A stretch of DNA of 54,259 bases from Planctomycetota bacterium (GTDB lineage Bacteria > Planctomycetota > Phycisphaerae > UBA1845 > UTPLA1). This document shows, piece by piece, positions 41,986-52,903 of this stretch. The DNA is taken from assembly GCA_015654675.1 (NCBI GenBank), contig JAATGM010000053.1:1-54259 (forward strand), written 5' to 3'. Made by a program: the position numbers and the translations under genes. How positions within the stretch are numbered: the first letter of the stretch is position 1; every line of letters begins with the position of its first letter. The notes below the pieces were generated by a model. The model was not told the DNA's origin. It made no database searches and worked only from the letters and a program-made list of their open reading frames with translations.

Positions 41986-44900
41986 GTCCGTCCCGTCCCT
42001 TCATACTCCGGCCGGTGGCCACCTCGCTTTTGATGGTGGCGCTCACGTTGGTCGGGGCGGTGGCATACCGGCAGCTTCCGGTGTCGGCACTACCGCAGGT
42101 TGATTACCCGACTATTCAGGTTTTGACGTTTTATCCGGGTGCGAGCCCGGACGTGATGGCGTCTTCGGTTACGTCGCCGCTCGAGCGGCAGTTTGGGCAA
42201 CTCCCCGGGCTGGGCCAGATGACGTCGACCAGCTCCGAAGGGAGCTCGGTCATCGTGCTGCAGTTTGCGCTCGATTTGAACATCGATGTCGCCGAACAAG
42301 AGGTTCAGGCCGCGATCAACGCCGCCGGCACTTACCTACCGCGCGATCTTCCCAACCCGCCCGTGTACAGCAAGACGAACCCGGCGGATGCGCCCATTCT
42401 GACGCTGGCGCTGACGTCCGACACGATTCCACTTCCGCAGGTGGAGGATCTGGCCGACACGCGACTGGCCCAGAAAATTTCGCAGGTTCCGGGAGTTGGG
42501 CTGGTCAGCATCAGCGGCGGGCAAAAACCCGCTGTTCGGATTCGAGTGAATCCAACCAAGCTGTCGTCGCTTGGACTGAACATGACCGACGTGCGGACGA
42601 TTGTGGCGCAGGCCAACGTGAATCAGGCCAAGGGGAGTTTCGACGGAACGCACCAGGCACACACCATTGGCGCGAACGATCAGCTGCTGTCGAGCGATCA
42701 GTACAAATCGCTCGTTATCGCCTATCGCCGCGGCGCAGCGGTGCACTTATCCGACATTGCCGACACCGTCGATGATGTTGAAAACGTGCGGCAAGCGGCG
42801 TGGATGAACAGCCAGCCGGCAGTCATCATGAATATCCAGCGGCAGCCCGGCGCGAACATCATCGATGTCGTGGATCGGGTGAAGAAACTGCTGCCGAAAC
42901 TGCAGGCATCGCTGCCGCCCGCCGTCAAAATATCCGTCTTGATCGATCGCACCGTCACTATTCGTGCATCCGTCGATGACGTGAAGTTCGAGCTGATGCT
43001 CACGATCGTGCTGGTCGTGATGGTGATATTCCTTTTCCTGCGAAATCTTGCCGCGACGGTCATTCCGAGTGTGGCCGTGCCGCTATCCATTGTCGGAACG
43101 TTCGGGGTGATGTACGCGCTCGGCTACAGTTTGAACAACCTGTCGCTCATGGCGCTGACCATTTCGACCGGATTCGTCGTCGACGATGCGATCGTCATGA
43201 TCGAAAACATCATCCGGTTCATCGAGGAGGGCGAATCGCCGCTTCAAGCCGCGCTGAAGGGGTCACAACAAATCGGATTTACGATTGTTTCGCTGAGCGT
43301 TTCACTCATCGCCGCCTTGATTCCACTGCTATTCATGGGAGATATCGTCGGCCGGCTCTTCCGCGAATTCGCCGTTACGTTGAGCGTCACGATCGTGGTT
43401 TCGGCAATCGTTTCATTGACTCTGACGCCGATGATGTGCGCACTCACGCTGCGCCACAAACCCGAGGCGCAGCAAGGATGGCTGTATCGATCGACTGAAC
43501 GGGTCTGGCAGGGCTTCATCGACTTCTATTCAAGGACGCTGCAAGTCGTCCTTAGGCACCAGCCGGCCACACTGCTGGTTGCGTTTGCGACGCTCGTCCT
43601 GACGGGAGTGCTCTACGTCGCCGTGCCTAAGGGATTTTTCCCGGTTCAAGACACGGGCGTGATACTGGGAATATCGGAGGCGCCGCAGGACATCTCATTC
43701 AAGGCGATGGCCGAGCGGCAGCAAGAACTCGCAAAGGTGATTCTTCGCGATCCGGCAGTCGAGAATCTGGCTTCGTTTATCGGAGTCGATGGGATCAACA
43801 CCACCATGAACAGCGGCCGAATTCAGATCAATCTGAAGCCGCTTGAAGATCGCAAAATTGACGCTGAAGGAGTCATCCGTCGACTACAGCCCGAGCTTGC
43901 AAGAATTAATGGTATCACGCTGTTTATGCAGCCGGTTCAGGACTTGACGGTCGAAGATCGCGTAAGCCGGACGCAGTTTCAGTACACGCTTGAGGGCGCC
44001 GATGCCAAGGAATTGAGCGTCTGGGTACCCAAGCTGGTGGAGAAGCTGAAGGCGCTGCCTGAACTGCGTGACGTTGCCACGGACCAACAAGACTCAGGAC
44101 TTCGGGCGAACCTCGTGATCGATCGCGATACGGCCTCGCGGCTCGGGATTACGCCGCAAATGGTCGACGACGCACTATACGACGCCTATGGCCAGCGGCA
44201 GATTTCGACGATCTTCACACAACTCAATCAGTATCACGTCGTGCTTGAGCTCAAGCCCGAATTCAGGAAGGCGCCCAAGGCCCTTCGCGACATGTATCTC
44301 CGCACGGCGTCCGGCGGGAAGGTTCCGCTGAGCGTCATTACGCGGCTGGAGGAGTCGACGTCGCCGCTGACCGTCAATCATCAAGGTCAGTTCCCCGTCG
44401 TGACGGTTTCATTCAATCTGGCGCAACATGCGTCGCTGGGCGAAGCGGTCCGTGTGGTTGACGCGGCCAGGCAGGAACTTGGAATGCCGGCGAGCATTCA
44501 AGCACAATTCCAGGGGACCGCGCGCGCGTTTGAGGCATCGCTTACCAATGAACCGCTGCTGATTCTCGCCGCGCTGATCACGGTTTACATCGTGCTGGGC
44601 GTTCTTTACGAGAGCTACATCCATCCGATCACAATTCTCTCGACGCTCCCTTCGGCCGGCGTCGGGGCTTTGCTGGCGTTGATACTCTGCAAGACTGAGT
44701 TCAGCGTCATAGCGCTGATCGGCATCATCCTTCTCATCGGAATCGTCAAGAAAAACGCGATCATGATGATCGACTTTGCGCTCGATGCGGAACGGAACGA
44801 GGGCATGCCGACATCTGAGGCAATTTTCCAGGCGTGCCTGCTGAGATTTCGACCGATTTTGATGACCACCATGGCGGCTCTGCTGGGAGGTCTGCCGTTG

Positions 44901-45089
44901 GCGCTTGGTAGCGGCGTGGGCTCGGAGTTGCGCAGGCCGCTGGGCATCGCGATTGTCGGCGGACTGATATTCAGCCAGGTGCTGACGCTTTATACGACGC
45001 CGGTCATTTATCTCGCGTTTGATCGCCTCGCCAAGCGGTTTCGACGGCCTGCCGCCATCCCTGCTCTTGATCCGCGGGTAGCGTCGTGA
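41982..45089 (+). CDS. mdtB: RND multidrug efflux permease, MdtB-like
   Basis: A 1035-residue inner-membrane proton antiporter of the HAE-1 RND family. The N-terminus ([20 protein letters not shown], then [17 protein letters not shown]) is the first transmembrane helix and start of the porter domain. Proton-relay aspartates lie in [15 protein letters not shown]. The second half repeats the topology, with [20 protein letters not shown], then [20 protein letters not shown] and [20 protein letters not shown]. MdtB and MdtC form a heterotrimer in E. coli, and a second permease gene follows directly. It overlaps the neighbours by 4 nt on both sides (ATGA before, GTGA after). Confidence 0.93.
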   Translation: MSPSRPFILRPVATSLLMVALTLVGAVAYRQLPVSALPQVDYPTIQVLTFYPGASPDVMASSVTSPLERQFGQLPGLGQMTSTSSEGSSVIVLQFALDLNIDVAEQEVQAAINAAGTYLPRDLPNPPVYSKTNPADAPILTLALTSDTIPLPQVEDLADTRLAQKISQVPGVGLVSISGGQKPAVRIRVNPTKLSSLGLNMTDVRTIVAQANVNQAKGSFDGTHQAHTIGANDQLLSSDQYKSLVIAYRRGAAVHLSDIADTVDDVENVRQAAWMNSQPAVIMNIQRQPGANIIDVVDRVKKLLPKLQASLPPAVKISVLIDRTVTIRASVDDVKFELMLTIVLVVMVIFLFLRNLAATVIPSVAVPLSIVGTFGVMYALGYSLNNLSLMALTISTGFVVDDAIVMIENIIRFIEEGESPLQAALKGSQQIGFTIVSLSVSLIAALIPLLFMGDIVGRLFREFAVTLSVTIVVSAIVSLTLTPMMCALTLRHKPEAQQGWLYRSTERVWQGFIDFYSRTLQVVLRHQPATLLVAFATLVLTGVLYVAVPKGFFPVQDTGVILGISEAPQDISFKAMAERQQELAKVILRDPAVENLASFIGVDGINTTMNSGRIQINLKPLEDRKIDAEGVIRRLQPELARINGITLFMQPVQDLTVEDRVSRTQFQYTLEGADAKELSVWVPKLVEKLKALPELRDVATDQQDSGLRANLVIDRDTASRLGITPQMVDDALYDAYGQRQISTIFTQLNQYHVVLELKPEFRKAPKALRDMYLRTASGGKVPLSVITRLEESTSPLTVNHQGQFPVVTVSFNLAQHASLGEAVRVVDAARQELGMPASIQAQFQGTARAFEASLTNEPLLILAALITVYIVLGVLYESYIHPITILSTLPSAGVGALLALILCKTEFSVIALIGIILLIGIVKKNAIMMIDFALDAERNEGMPTSEAIFQACLLRFRPILMTTMAALLGGLPLALGSGVGSELRRPLGIAIVGGLIFSQVLTLYTTPVIYLAFDRLAKRFRRPAAIPALDPRVAS

Positions 45090-48000
45090 GTATCTCGGCG
45101 CCTTTTATTCACCGGCCGGTTGGGACGACGCTCTTGACTGTTGCCCTGGCGCTCGCCGGTGCGCTGGGATATTTCTGGCTCCCGGTATCACCGCTTCCGC
45201 AGGTGGAATTCCCGACGATCCAAGTCTCGGCGGGCTTGCCTGGGGCCAGCCCCGAAACAATGGCATCCTCAGTCGCGACACCGCTCGAACGGCAGTTCGG
45301 ACATATTGCCGGCGTTACCGAGATGACGTCGACCAGCTATCTCGGGACCACGAACATCACACTCCAGTTTGAATTGAATCGAAATATTGACGCCGCCTCG
45401 CGCGATGTGCAGGCCGCGATCAATGCCGCGGCGGGGCAGCTCCCGACCAACCTGCCCAACAAGCCGACTTATCGAAAAGTGAATCCCGCCGACGCTCCGG
45501 TACTGATTCTCGCGATTACCTCGGAGCTCTACGATCGTGCACGGATGTACGATGCGGCGGCATCGATCCTTCAGCAAAAACTTTCGCAGGTCGAGGGAGT
45601 CGGGCAGGTCAATGTCGGCGGTGGCGCGCTACCGGCCGTCCGCGTCGATGTGAATCCCACGGCGTTGCACACGCTCGGCCTCGGGCTTGACGACGTGCGG
45701 GCGGCCATTGCGACCGCGAACGCCAATCGGCCGAAGGGCCAGGTTGCGGACGATCGCAGGTCGTGGATATTGAGTACCACTGATCAGCTGCTCAAAGCCG
45801 ACGAATACAAATCTTTGATTATCATGTTTCGAGACGGCGCGCCGGTGCGGTTGTCCGAGGTCGCCACGGTCGTCGATTCGGTGGAAGACGTCCGTACCGG
45901 CGGAATTGCCGACGGCAAGACAGCCATATTGCTCGTCATCTTCCGCCAGCCGGGCGCGAACATCATCGAGACGGTGGATCGTATCCGCGGACTCATGCCG
46001 CAACTGCAGGCCTCGATTCCGGCCGCGATGCGACTTTCCGTTGTGCTTGATCGTTCCACGACGATCCGCGCTTCGGTTCAGGATGTGGAGTTGACGCTTT
46101 GCATCTCGATCGCACTGGTAGTGCTCGTGGTTTTCCTATTTCTGCGAGACGCGCGGGCCACGCTCATTCCGAGCGTCGCGGTTCCGATTTCGCTGATTGG
46201 GACCTTCGGGGTGATGTATCTGGCGGGGTATACGATCGACAATCTCTCGCTTATGGCGCTCACCATCGCCACCGGATTCGTGGTGGATGATGCAATCGTC
46301 GTCATTGAAAATATCACACGGTATCTCGAAGAGGGATTGTCGCCGCTTGAGGCAGCCCTGCGTGGGGCGCGGGAAATTGGCTTTACGGTTGTTTCGATCA
46401 GCGTCTCGCTGGTAGCGGTTTTCATTCCGATTCTGCTCATGCAGGGAATTGTCGGGCGGCTTTTCCGCGAGTTCGCCGTGACCCTGTCGGTCGCGATAGC
46501 GGTTTCGCTGGTGGTCTCTCTGACGACGACGCCGATGATGTGTGCGCAGCTATTGCGGAGCCGGGATAATCGAAAACGCGGCTGGCTTTATCGCCTGAGT
46601 GAGCGCGGATTCGATGGAATTCTGCATTTCTATGAAAAGACACTGTCGGTCGTTCTTCGCCATCCACTCGCGACCATGCTAATCATGCTGGCCACCGTTG
46701 GACTCAATGTCTATCTGTATATTGTCATTCCCAAGGGATTCTTCCCGCAGCAGGACACCGGTCGCCTGACCGGCACGATCATCGCCGACCAGAACGCCTC
46801 GTCGCAATCGGTTCAGCGCATGTTGCTGCAGTTTGCGACCGTGACCGGCAATGACCCGGCGGTCGACAATGTCATTGGGTTTACGGGAGGGAGCGGCGGC
46901 GGCGGCGGAACCCAAAATACAGGGAGGATGTTCGCGACACTCAAGCCGTTGGGAGAACGAAAGCTTAGTGCCGATCAGGTTATTGCGCGGTTGCGCGGAA
47001 AACTGGCGAAGATTCCGGGCGCAACGCTTTACCTGCAGGCCGTTCAGGATCTGCGCGTGGGCGGCCGACCGTCGAGCACGCAATACCAATACACGCTGCA
47101 GGGAAATGACCTGAAGGATCTCACGCAGTGGGCGCCGCGCGTCATGCGTACGATGCAGATGCTTCCCGGGCTGGTCGATGTGGTGAGCGATCAGCAGAAC
47201 AATGGGCTGGAGACCGATCTTACGATCGATCGCGCCACGGCGGCGCGGATGGGACTCAGCGCGCAGTCGATCGACGACGCGCTGTATGACGCGTTCGGAC
47301 AGCGGCAAGTCTCAACGATGTATACTCAATTGAATCAGTATCACGTCGTCATGGAGGTGGATCCGCGGTTTTCCCGAAATCCTGAGAGTCTGCGGCATGT
47401 TTACGTGCGTCCCGCGAGCGGAAAACCGGTGCCTTTGAGCGAGATCGCGAGCGCCAAGCCATCGGCCACGCCGCTGGCCGTCAATCACCAGGGGCAGTTT
47501 CCGGCCGTGACCATTTCGTTCAATCTCTCGCCGGGCACGTCGCTCGGAACTGCGGTCGATGAAATCGAAAAGGCCGGTAGGGAGATGGGTCTGCCCGCGT
47601 CGATCCATGGCAGCTTTGCGGGCACGGCCCAGGCCTTTCAGGATTCGCTCTCCAATGAACCCGTTCTAATTGCCGCTGCACTGGCAGCGGTCTACATCGT
47701 CCTGGGAATTCTTTACGAGAGTCTTATCCATCCAATCACGATTCTTTCGACGTTACCCTCGGCCGGCGTGGGGGCGATTCTCGCGCTACTGCTGTGCCAC
47801 ATGGAACTGAGCGTCATTGCACTGATTGGAATCATTCTTCTAATCGGGATCGTCAAGAAGAACGCAATTCTGATGATCGATTTTGCGTTGGACGCCGAGC
47901 GACGGGAAAGTTTGAGCCCGCGGGATGCGATCTACCAGGCGTGCCTGCTGCGTTTCCGCCCCATTCTCATGACGACGATGGCTGCACTGTTGGGCGGTCT

Positions 48001-48211
48001 GCCGCTGGCGCTTGGCGCCGGTGTGGGTTCTGAGTTCCGGCGGCCGCTGGGGGTTGCGATTGTGGGTGGGTTGATCTTCAGCCAGATCCTTACGCTGTAC
48101 ACGACGCCCGTCGTCTATTTGTACATGGATCGGTTCCGGATCTGGAGCGCGGGGTGGATTCGGTTTGATCGCAGGGGCGGTTTTCCGGAGCTGGCACGGG
48201 AACTGGAGTGA
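45086..48211 (+). CDS. mdtC: RND multidrug efflux permease, MdtC-like
   Basis: A 1041-residue RND permease homologous to its upstream neighbour. The GTG start overlaps the preceding stop by 4 nt. The same landmarks recur: [19 protein letters not shown], the relay aspartates in [15 protein letters not shown], and [20 protein letters not shown] with [21 protein letters not shown] glycine-rich loop ([20 protein letters not shown]) lies in the porter region where the first permease has [16 protein letters not shown], a visible difference between the two subunits. With mdtA and mdtB it would form a heteromeric pump. No TolC-type channel gene follows, so an unlinked channel is needed. Confidence 0.92.
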   Translation: MSISAPFIHRPVGTTLLTVALALAGALGYFWLPVSPLPQVEFPTIQVSAGLPGASPETMASSVATPLERQFGHIAGVTEMTSTSYLGTTNITLQFELNRNIDAASRDVQAAINAAAGQLPTNLPNKPTYRKVNPADAPVLILAITSELYDRARMYDAAASILQQKLSQVEGVGQVNVGGGALPAVRVDVNPTALHTLGLGLDDVRAAIATANANRPKGQVADDRRSWILSTTDQLLKADEYKSLIIMFRDGAPVRLSEVATVVDSVEDVRTGGIADGKTAILLVIFRQPGANIIETVDRIRGLMPQLQASIPAAMRLSVVLDRSTTIRASVQDVELTLCISIALVVLVVFLFLRDARATLIPSVAVPISLIGTFGVMYLAGYTIDNLSLMALTIATGFVVDDAIVVIENITRYLEEGLSPLEAALRGAREIGFTVVSISVSLVAVFIPILLMQGIVGRLFREFAVTLSVAIAVSLVVSLTTTPMMCAQLLRSRDNRKRGWLYRLSERGFDGILHFYEKTLSVVLRHPLATMLIMLATVGLNVYLYIVIPKGFFPQQDTGRLTGTIIADQNASSQSVQRMLLQFATVTGNDPAVDNVIGFTGGSGGGGGTQNTGRMFATLKPLGERKLSADQVIARLRGKLAKIPGATLYLQAVQDLRVGGRPSSTQYQYTLQGNDLKDLTQWAPRVMRTMQMLPGLVDVVSDQQNNGLETDLTIDRATAARMGLSAQSIDDALYDAFGQRQVSTMYTQLNQYHVVMEVDPRFSRNPESLRHVYVRPASGKPVPLSEIASAKPSATPLAVNHQGQFPAVTISFNLSPGTSLGTAVDEIEKAGREMGLPASIHGSFAGTAQAFQDSLSNEPVLIAAALAAVYIVLGILYESLIHPITILSTLPSAGVGAILALLLCHMELSVIALIGIILLIGIVKKNAILMIDFALDAERRESLSPRDAIYQACLLRFRPILMTTMAALLGGLPLALGAGVGSEFRRPLGVAIVGGLIFSQILTLYTTPVVYLYMDRFRIWSAGWIRFDRRGGFPELARELE

Positions 48212-48260
48212 GCATCGTTCCGAGGGAGCGCGCTCGGCATTTCCTGATTCAGTGCCGGTG

Positions 48261-48908
48261 TCACTTCCTCGATTCAGAATTGGACGGACCGCGTTTAGTA
48301 CCGACAGTCTTCGATTCGGGTTGGGCGGCGTTTTCCTTCAATTCGGCCAAGACCTCACCGGCCTCGGTTGCGGTTGTCAACTCGCCGATTTCCTGGTCGT
48401 CGTCGGCGACGCCCAGGCGCTCGCATAGTTTTTGGACCTGGCCCAGGAGCTTGGTGACTTCGTGTTCGGCGAGCAGATTGATCTGCAGGTCGAGATTGAA
48501 ACGCTCGTCCTGACGACGGGCCAATTGGTTCTGGCTGATCAGGACGAATGCCGAGAGGAAGATCGCTTCGAGCGAGACGATGAGCATCAGCAGGCCGAAC
48601 GGATAGGGATCGAACGGACGGACCATCAGGAGACCTTCATTCCAGATGATCCATGCGGAAAACCAGACGAGGTGCAGCAGGACAAACCAGGTGCTGCCGG
48701 TGAAGCGTGCGATTCCGTGCGCCAGGCGGTCGGCAAGCGGCTGGCGGGCGTCTTCCTTTTGCTCATTTTCCAGGAGCGTTGCGATGTTTTTTGTCACGAC
48801 GCCCGGGATGGACTTACGAGGCCCGGCGACGGCAGGGTGCCCGGGGTGACCGGGCTTCCGATCATCGGGATGGCGCGCCGCCGAGACTTTATCCGAAGAG
48901 TTCATCAT
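48261..48908 (-). CDS. DUF1003 membrane protein
   Basis: A 215-residue protein. The DUF1003 core is clear: ADRLAHGIARFTGSTWFVLL with HLVWFSAWIIWNEG, then FDPYPFGLLMLIVSLEAIFL and SAFVLISQNQLARRQDERFN, then LDLQINLLAEHEVTKLL. Two transmembrane helices lie in these segments, and the C-terminal part is a charged cytosolic helix. The N-terminal 50 residues are hydrophilic and variable. Members of this family have no established biochemical function. It is convergent with the efflux operon and lies 10 nt downstream of the AsmA-like gene. Confidence 0.9.
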   Translation of the reverse strand: MMNSSDKVSAARHPDDRKPGHPGHPAVAGPRKSIPGVVTKNIATLLENEQKEDARQPLADRLAHGIARFTGSTWFVLLHLVWFSAWIIWNEGLLMVRPFDPYPFGLLMLIVSLEAIFLSAFVLISQNQLARRQDERFNLDLQINLLAEHEVTKLLGQVQKLCERLGVADDDQEIGELTTATEAGEVLAELKENAAQPESKTVGTKRGPSNSESRK

Positions 48909-48918
48909 TCTGTGTACC

Positions 48919-51633
48919 TCAACGCGGCCGGCCGGGATCGGCGGCGAAGCGGGCGCGGCGCTGCGGTCCAGAGTCGATCGGGGCTATGCGGCTGCGCGGC
49001 GATGCGAGCGTTCCGTCGACCTCGATCTCCACGAGCCGATCGCCGAGTGAGCCGAGCAACGAGCCGACTGGCCCGAGGGTTGATTCGAGCGCCGGCTGCG
49101 CGCTGGTTCGAACGAGAAGATCGAGCCGCCCGTCGTAATAGACGCGGCCTTCGCCACGGATAGCGAGTGATGGGCCGGTGACGTCGAAGCTGTCGATTGC
49201 GACGTGGTTCGGGAATACGCGAAATCGCAGGCGGCCGTGATCCTGATCGGAGGATGCCAGCAGCGCGGTGGGATTTACCAGCGAAGCGAGACTGAGGAGG
49301 ATCGATGATTGAATGAGCTTTCCGTGATCGACTTCGACGGACCCTTCTCCGATGAGCGACTCGGGCAAACGGTCGAGACGCGCAGCCAGTGTTCCGGAGC
49401 TTGAGAGCCGGCCGCGGTTCGGCGTGCTGCCCGCGGTTCGGCCGAGGGCGTAGGCCTTCTCGATACGAAGTCCGTTGATGTCCCAGTCAATCCGCATGGG
49501 GCGATCCTGCAGAAGGTCGAGCGAGGCACGTACACGGACTTTGCCGTCGAGCGCGTCCATACTGGCGTTGATATCCATCCGTCGATCGGAGGCGGCCAAG
49601 TGAAGAACGGTGTTGTCGAGCGGCACGCGCATTCCATTGAAGACCCAATAGGCGTCTTCGAGTTTGCCGTCGAGTTCGAGTGTGAATGCCTCGCCGCGGG
49701 ACGCGATTGATGCTCGAAAGTCGCCGTTCAGCCGGGCGTCGAATGTTCGAGCAGTAGCGAGGCGGCGTGTGGCGCCGTCGGCAAAGTGCGCAATGACAGG
49801 GCTAAGCGAGAGGGTCTCAATTTTTCCTGAAATCTGTACGGGCTGATTGGCTGCGAGTGTGCGCCGCAGTGATGCATCTATGGCCGCCTGTTCGACGGCG
49901 ACGCGTGCGTGGAGAGTGATTTGCTCGTCGCGGAGAGTTCCGTCGAATAGCGCGGAATTCACCGTGACGGCATCGCCGGCGCGCCGCAGGCGACCCTGAG
50001 CGAGCGTGGCATCGAAGGTCAGATCGGAGGATTTCCAATCGGCGATGTTCCACTCGCCACGAAGGCCACCATCGACGACTCCGGCCGCGCCGATGGTCGG
50101 ATCCAACAGGTGCATGGCCTGGGCAAGCTCGCTGATCGCTTCGGCGCGAAGTCCGGTGGCTCGGGCGGTCACGCGCATTTGCTGGTTGTTGGTGGGGAGC
50201 GAGTCGGCGGACGCCTGCAGTTGCCCACCGAGGGTTTTGGCATTGACTCGCACTTTTGTGCCATCCGGCGAGGATTCGGCCCTTATGTTCAAGTCCTGCC
50301 CTTCGATCGGGCTTGATCGAAAGTTCCAGACAGCACGCGGCGTTGATAACTCGAATACTTGAGACGCCGCTCGAATGTCGCAGGTCAGCTTTAGATGCTC
50401 GCATGCGCCGGCCTGGTCTAGCACTGCAAAAGTGAAGGGTTCGATTCCGACCGAGGCCGAAAGACTGGCGAGGGCGGCCTGTTCGCCCGCGATTCGCCCG
50501 GTTCCGGTTCCCGTGATGCGGCCTTCAATTTGGTAATCGAGGAGCCGGCGACTTATCGAGAGCGGCGCGAATATGGCGAGCTGCGCCAACTGAAGTCCGC
50601 GGAGCGTCGTACTGAATTCCGTTGTTTGGGACTCGCCGGGGATCTGCGCGATGTGCGCGTCGATGGATCCACCGAGAATCTCACCTGCTAAGCTGGCCTC
50701 GGCGCGCTCGCGCGTCAGATCGCCTTGCGCTCGGACCTGGCGGACATCGATCTGGCGGCCTGCGTTGGCAAAGGTCAGCTGCGACAGATCCGAAACGAAA
50801 TGCACCTCGCGCTCGCCGACGTCGCCCAGGGGAATCGTGCCTTTTACTTCGAGCGTCATATGACCGGCGACCTGATGTTCGCGTAATAGCTTTTGGAAGC
50901 TTGGTGGAAACAGGTGATATCGCGCTTGATCGATCGACGCCTCGACGCGGAGTGGCTCGACGGCGAGTTCGCCGGTATTGACGTTGATTCGGCCGTTGAG
51001 CGCGATGTCGGCGAGCTCTTCACGATTCAATCGGGCCGAAAAAGCGAGCCAGCCGGTTGAATGCCGTTCTCCCGTGGCGTCGAGTCGCGAGGCAATGTTC
51101 CCAAGTGTCATCTCTTCGCCGCCGTCGTTAGGAACGTACCCCAGCGAGCCGCCGTGGATGGTGACTTGCCGAATGCTCAGAACGTCGGTGAGGCGCATCT
51201 CGGCGCGAGGTTCGCTGCTGACGGCATTTTTCGCCGCGCGTACGAGGTTGGACCAGCCGACCAACTCGCCGGTGGAGTTGCAAACAAGGCGCACCGCGGG
51301 CGAACTGAGCTCGATGCGTTCGATGACGAGCGGTTCATGCGGTCGAGGGACTTTTCCGAGTTCCAATTGAATCCGCTTTATTGAGATTAATGGGACGGCG
51401 TCGCTCGTGAGCGTTACGTCGGAGAGGGTGACGGTGCGGGGAAACCGGTAGTCCAGCTTTCCGAATGAGACGCGCGGATTCAGGCGAGCCTGCAGCGAGG
51501 ACTGAAGATAGTATCGAATCCAGTCCTCGAGTTCGGTCGAACCGCTTCGGCCGACGAACCACCAGCCCCCGCCCGCCCCGAGTAGGGTAATTCCGACCAT
51601 CGCCGCCACGATTCGCCCAGTTCGCTGCTTCAT
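48919..51633 (-). CDS. AsmA-like membrane-anchored periplasmic protein
   Basis: A 904-residue protein with one N-terminal membrane helix (RIVAAMVGITLLGAGGGWWF), then a long beta-rich body of repeated amphipathic strands (VSFGKLDYRFPRTVTLSDVT, IERIELSSPAVRLVCNSTGE). The C-terminal region GRLSSSGTLAARLDRLPESL, GEGSVEVDHGKLIQSSILLS and the strand set ending in YYDGRLDLLVRTSAQP matches the AsmA_2 type of C-terminal domain. Related proteins (AsmA, TamB, YhdP) bridge inner and outer membranes and move lipids. ATG at 51633 was chosen; a TTG at 51699 is the frame's extreme. It is the upstream partner of the DUF1003 gene. Confidence 0.85.
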   Translation of the reverse strand: MKQRTGRIVAAMVGITLLGAGGGWWFVGRSGSTELEDWIRYYLQSSLQARLNPRVSFGKLDYRFPRTVTLSDVTLTSDAVPLISIKRIQLELGKVPRPHEPLVIERIELSSPAVRLVCNSTGELVGWSNLVRAAKNAVSSEPRAEMRLTDVLSIRQVTIHGGSLGYVPNDGGEEMTLGNIASRLDATGERHSTGWLAFSARLNREELADIALNGRINVNTGELAVEPLRVEASIDQARYHLFPPSFQKLLREHQVAGHMTLEVKGTIPLGDVGEREVHFVSDLSQLTFANAGRQIDVRQVRAQGDLTRERAEASLAGEILGGSIDAHIAQIPGESQTTEFSTTLRGLQLAQLAIFAPLSISRRLLDYQIEGRITGTGTGRIAGEQAALASLSASVGIEPFTFAVLDQAGACEHLKLTCDIRAASQVFELSTPRAVWNFRSSPIEGQDLNIRAESSPDGTKVRVNAKTLGGQLQASADSLPTNNQQMRVTARATGLRAEAISELAQAMHLLDPTIGAAGVVDGGLRGEWNIADWKSSDLTFDATLAQGRLRRAGDAVTVNSALFDGTLRDEQITLHARVAVEQAAIDASLRRTLAANQPVQISGKIETLSLSPVIAHFADGATRRLATARTFDARLNGDFRASIASRGEAFTLELDGKLEDAYWVFNGMRVPLDNTVLHLAASDRRMDINASMDALDGKVRVRASLDLLQDRPMRIDWDINGLRIEKAYALGRTAGSTPNRGRLSSSGTLAARLDRLPESLIGEGSVEVDHGKLIQSSILLSLASLVNPTALLASSDQDHGRLRFRVFPNHVAIDSFDVTGPSLAIRGEGRVYYDGRLDLLVRTSAQPALESTLGPVGSLLGSLGDRLVEIEVDGTLASPRSRIAPIDSGPQRRARFAADPGRPR

Positions 51634-51938
51634 TTGAATGGAACTCTTCTCGTTGCCGGATGATACGTGGCGGTCGTGATGGTCCGGCGATCTTTCCAAT
51701 CAATCTGGACTTGGAGGGCCGGACGAATTCGGTCGGGCGGACGGTTGCCATTTCAACCAGATTTCATAAGGGCTTCATTCAAAATCGGAATCCTTCTGAA
51801 CAGAAAGGCAATCTGGCTCCGCCTGGCGAGCGAGGTTAGATGGGCCGCAAGTCTGGTGGGCAAAGGTTTGCAGTGGTCCGCTGAACAGCGGCGAGGGATC
51901 TTGAAGTTGGCATTTCGGGCGCGGATGGAGTGTCGATC
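51634..51938. other. Gap with no recognised gene between AsmA-like and orphan gene
   Basis: About 305 nt between divergent genes. It contains several short open frames without good starts or recognisable domains. The right end holds the GGAG Shine-Dalgarno (51927-51930) of the gene at 51939. No clear promoter hexamer pair was found. Confidence 0.35.
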
Positions 51939-52352
51939 ATGGACGCCTTCAGTAACGGGCCGGCTATTGTGAGCCACGAACAGCGGGCGATTTCTGATTT
52001 TTCCAGTTGGTTTTCATGGATTTGTGAGACACCTTCGACACCGCAGGAGACGCCGGAAGCTGTCGTCGGTAGTTATCGCGTTCCGGTATCGACGGTCGCT
52101 TCCGTTGCAGCGTTTCTGCTGCGTTTTTCACAATACAGGACGCAAAGCGGGTCGCTGATTGAATTTGCAGGTCAATTGGCGCCGAGCGGATTTATCAGTG
52201 TGAACGTCCAACGCTGGCGCGAGAACCAGCGCCGCCTGGGGCCCATCATCGCGGAGGCCGCGAACGCGACTGCGATTGCAATCTCGGCTCCTCACGCTTG
52301 TGCGAGCGAGGTGCGCGTCGAGCGAGCTTGCGGTCTGGGTTGCGGTGGTTGA
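51939..52352 (+). CDS. Orphan hypothetical protein with Cys-rich C-terminus
   Basis: A 137-residue open frame whose ATG has GGAG 8 nt upstream (51927-51930). It has no signal peptide or clear membrane helix. SSWFSWICETPSTPQETPEA and RVPVSTVASVAAFLLRFSQY are visible segments; the end is ERACGLGCGG. No family is recognised. Codon use is less biased to G/C at third positions than in neighbouring genes, which weakens the call or hints at foreign origin. A strong inverted repeat begins immediately after the stop codon, which supports it being a transcribed unit. Confidence 0.45.
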   Translation: MDAFSNGPAIVSHEQRAISDFSSWFSWICETPSTPQETPEAVVGSYRVPVSTVASVAAFLLRFSQYRTQSGSLIEFAGQLAPSGFISVNVQRWRENQRRLGPIIAEAANATAIAISAPHACASEVRVERACGLGCGG

Positions 52353-52420
52353 AGTCTCCTGGGGACGCGTCCATTTTGAGTCGTTCAAGTCGTCCAGGAG
52401 ACTCGACGGCCCGCTGGGCC
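52353..52420 (+). terminator. Tandem inverted repeats immediately after the orphan gene
   Basis: Perfect 10-bp arms (AGTCTCCTGG at 52353-52362 and its complement at 52394-52403) enclose a region holding a 10-bp palindrome GGACGCGTCC (52363-52372). A second hairpin with GGCCC/GGGCC arms and a 3-nt loop lies at 52408-52420. There is no T-tract, so these may act as a factor-dependent end, an RNA-stabilising 3' structure or a protein-binding site. Confidence 0.5.
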
Positions 52421-52903
52421 ACGAACAACATGCATATCCGCCATAGGAGTTGGACAAGGATTAACGTGGGGCGCTATAGCGATGGGGCGTAGAGGAGTTG
52501 TCAGTTCAGATTGACGACGTCCTAAAAGAATAATTCTTCACACCTGTATCATGCCGCACCCTACGATCCGGGCGGTCGATGGACTTGCGCGCAATCGGTT
52601 CCGCATGGTACGGCGACGCTTCATGGATTCTTGTCAAGGGTTTGTCGGGCGCAAATCATTATTCGATAAGTATTTGCGGGTTTCGGTTCGCCCGCAGCCG
52701 CGTATCGTCCACACGTCGAAGCAGATGAGATCTCGATCGGAAGTCCGGGTCGACGAGCGTCTCGCGCGACGGGCACGAGTGCGGTAACATGAGGTTGGTT
52801 TCGTAGATTTGCGCGTGGTACTAAGGCGCGCGGATGAGCCGGCGGTTCTGCCCAAGGCGCCTGCCGATGTACCCGTCCGGGCCAACGAATTGGAGGGCAA
52901 TTC
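52421..52903. other. Gap upstream of the HAMP signalling gene
   Basis: No reliable gene was found. An AT-rich palindrome (AAGAAT-A-ATTCTT) lies at 52526-52538, just after a TTGACG at 52511-52516 that has no good -10 partner. The frames on both strands here lack Shine-Dalgarno signals and domains. The right end carries the GGAGG for the GTG at 52904. Confidence 0.4.
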
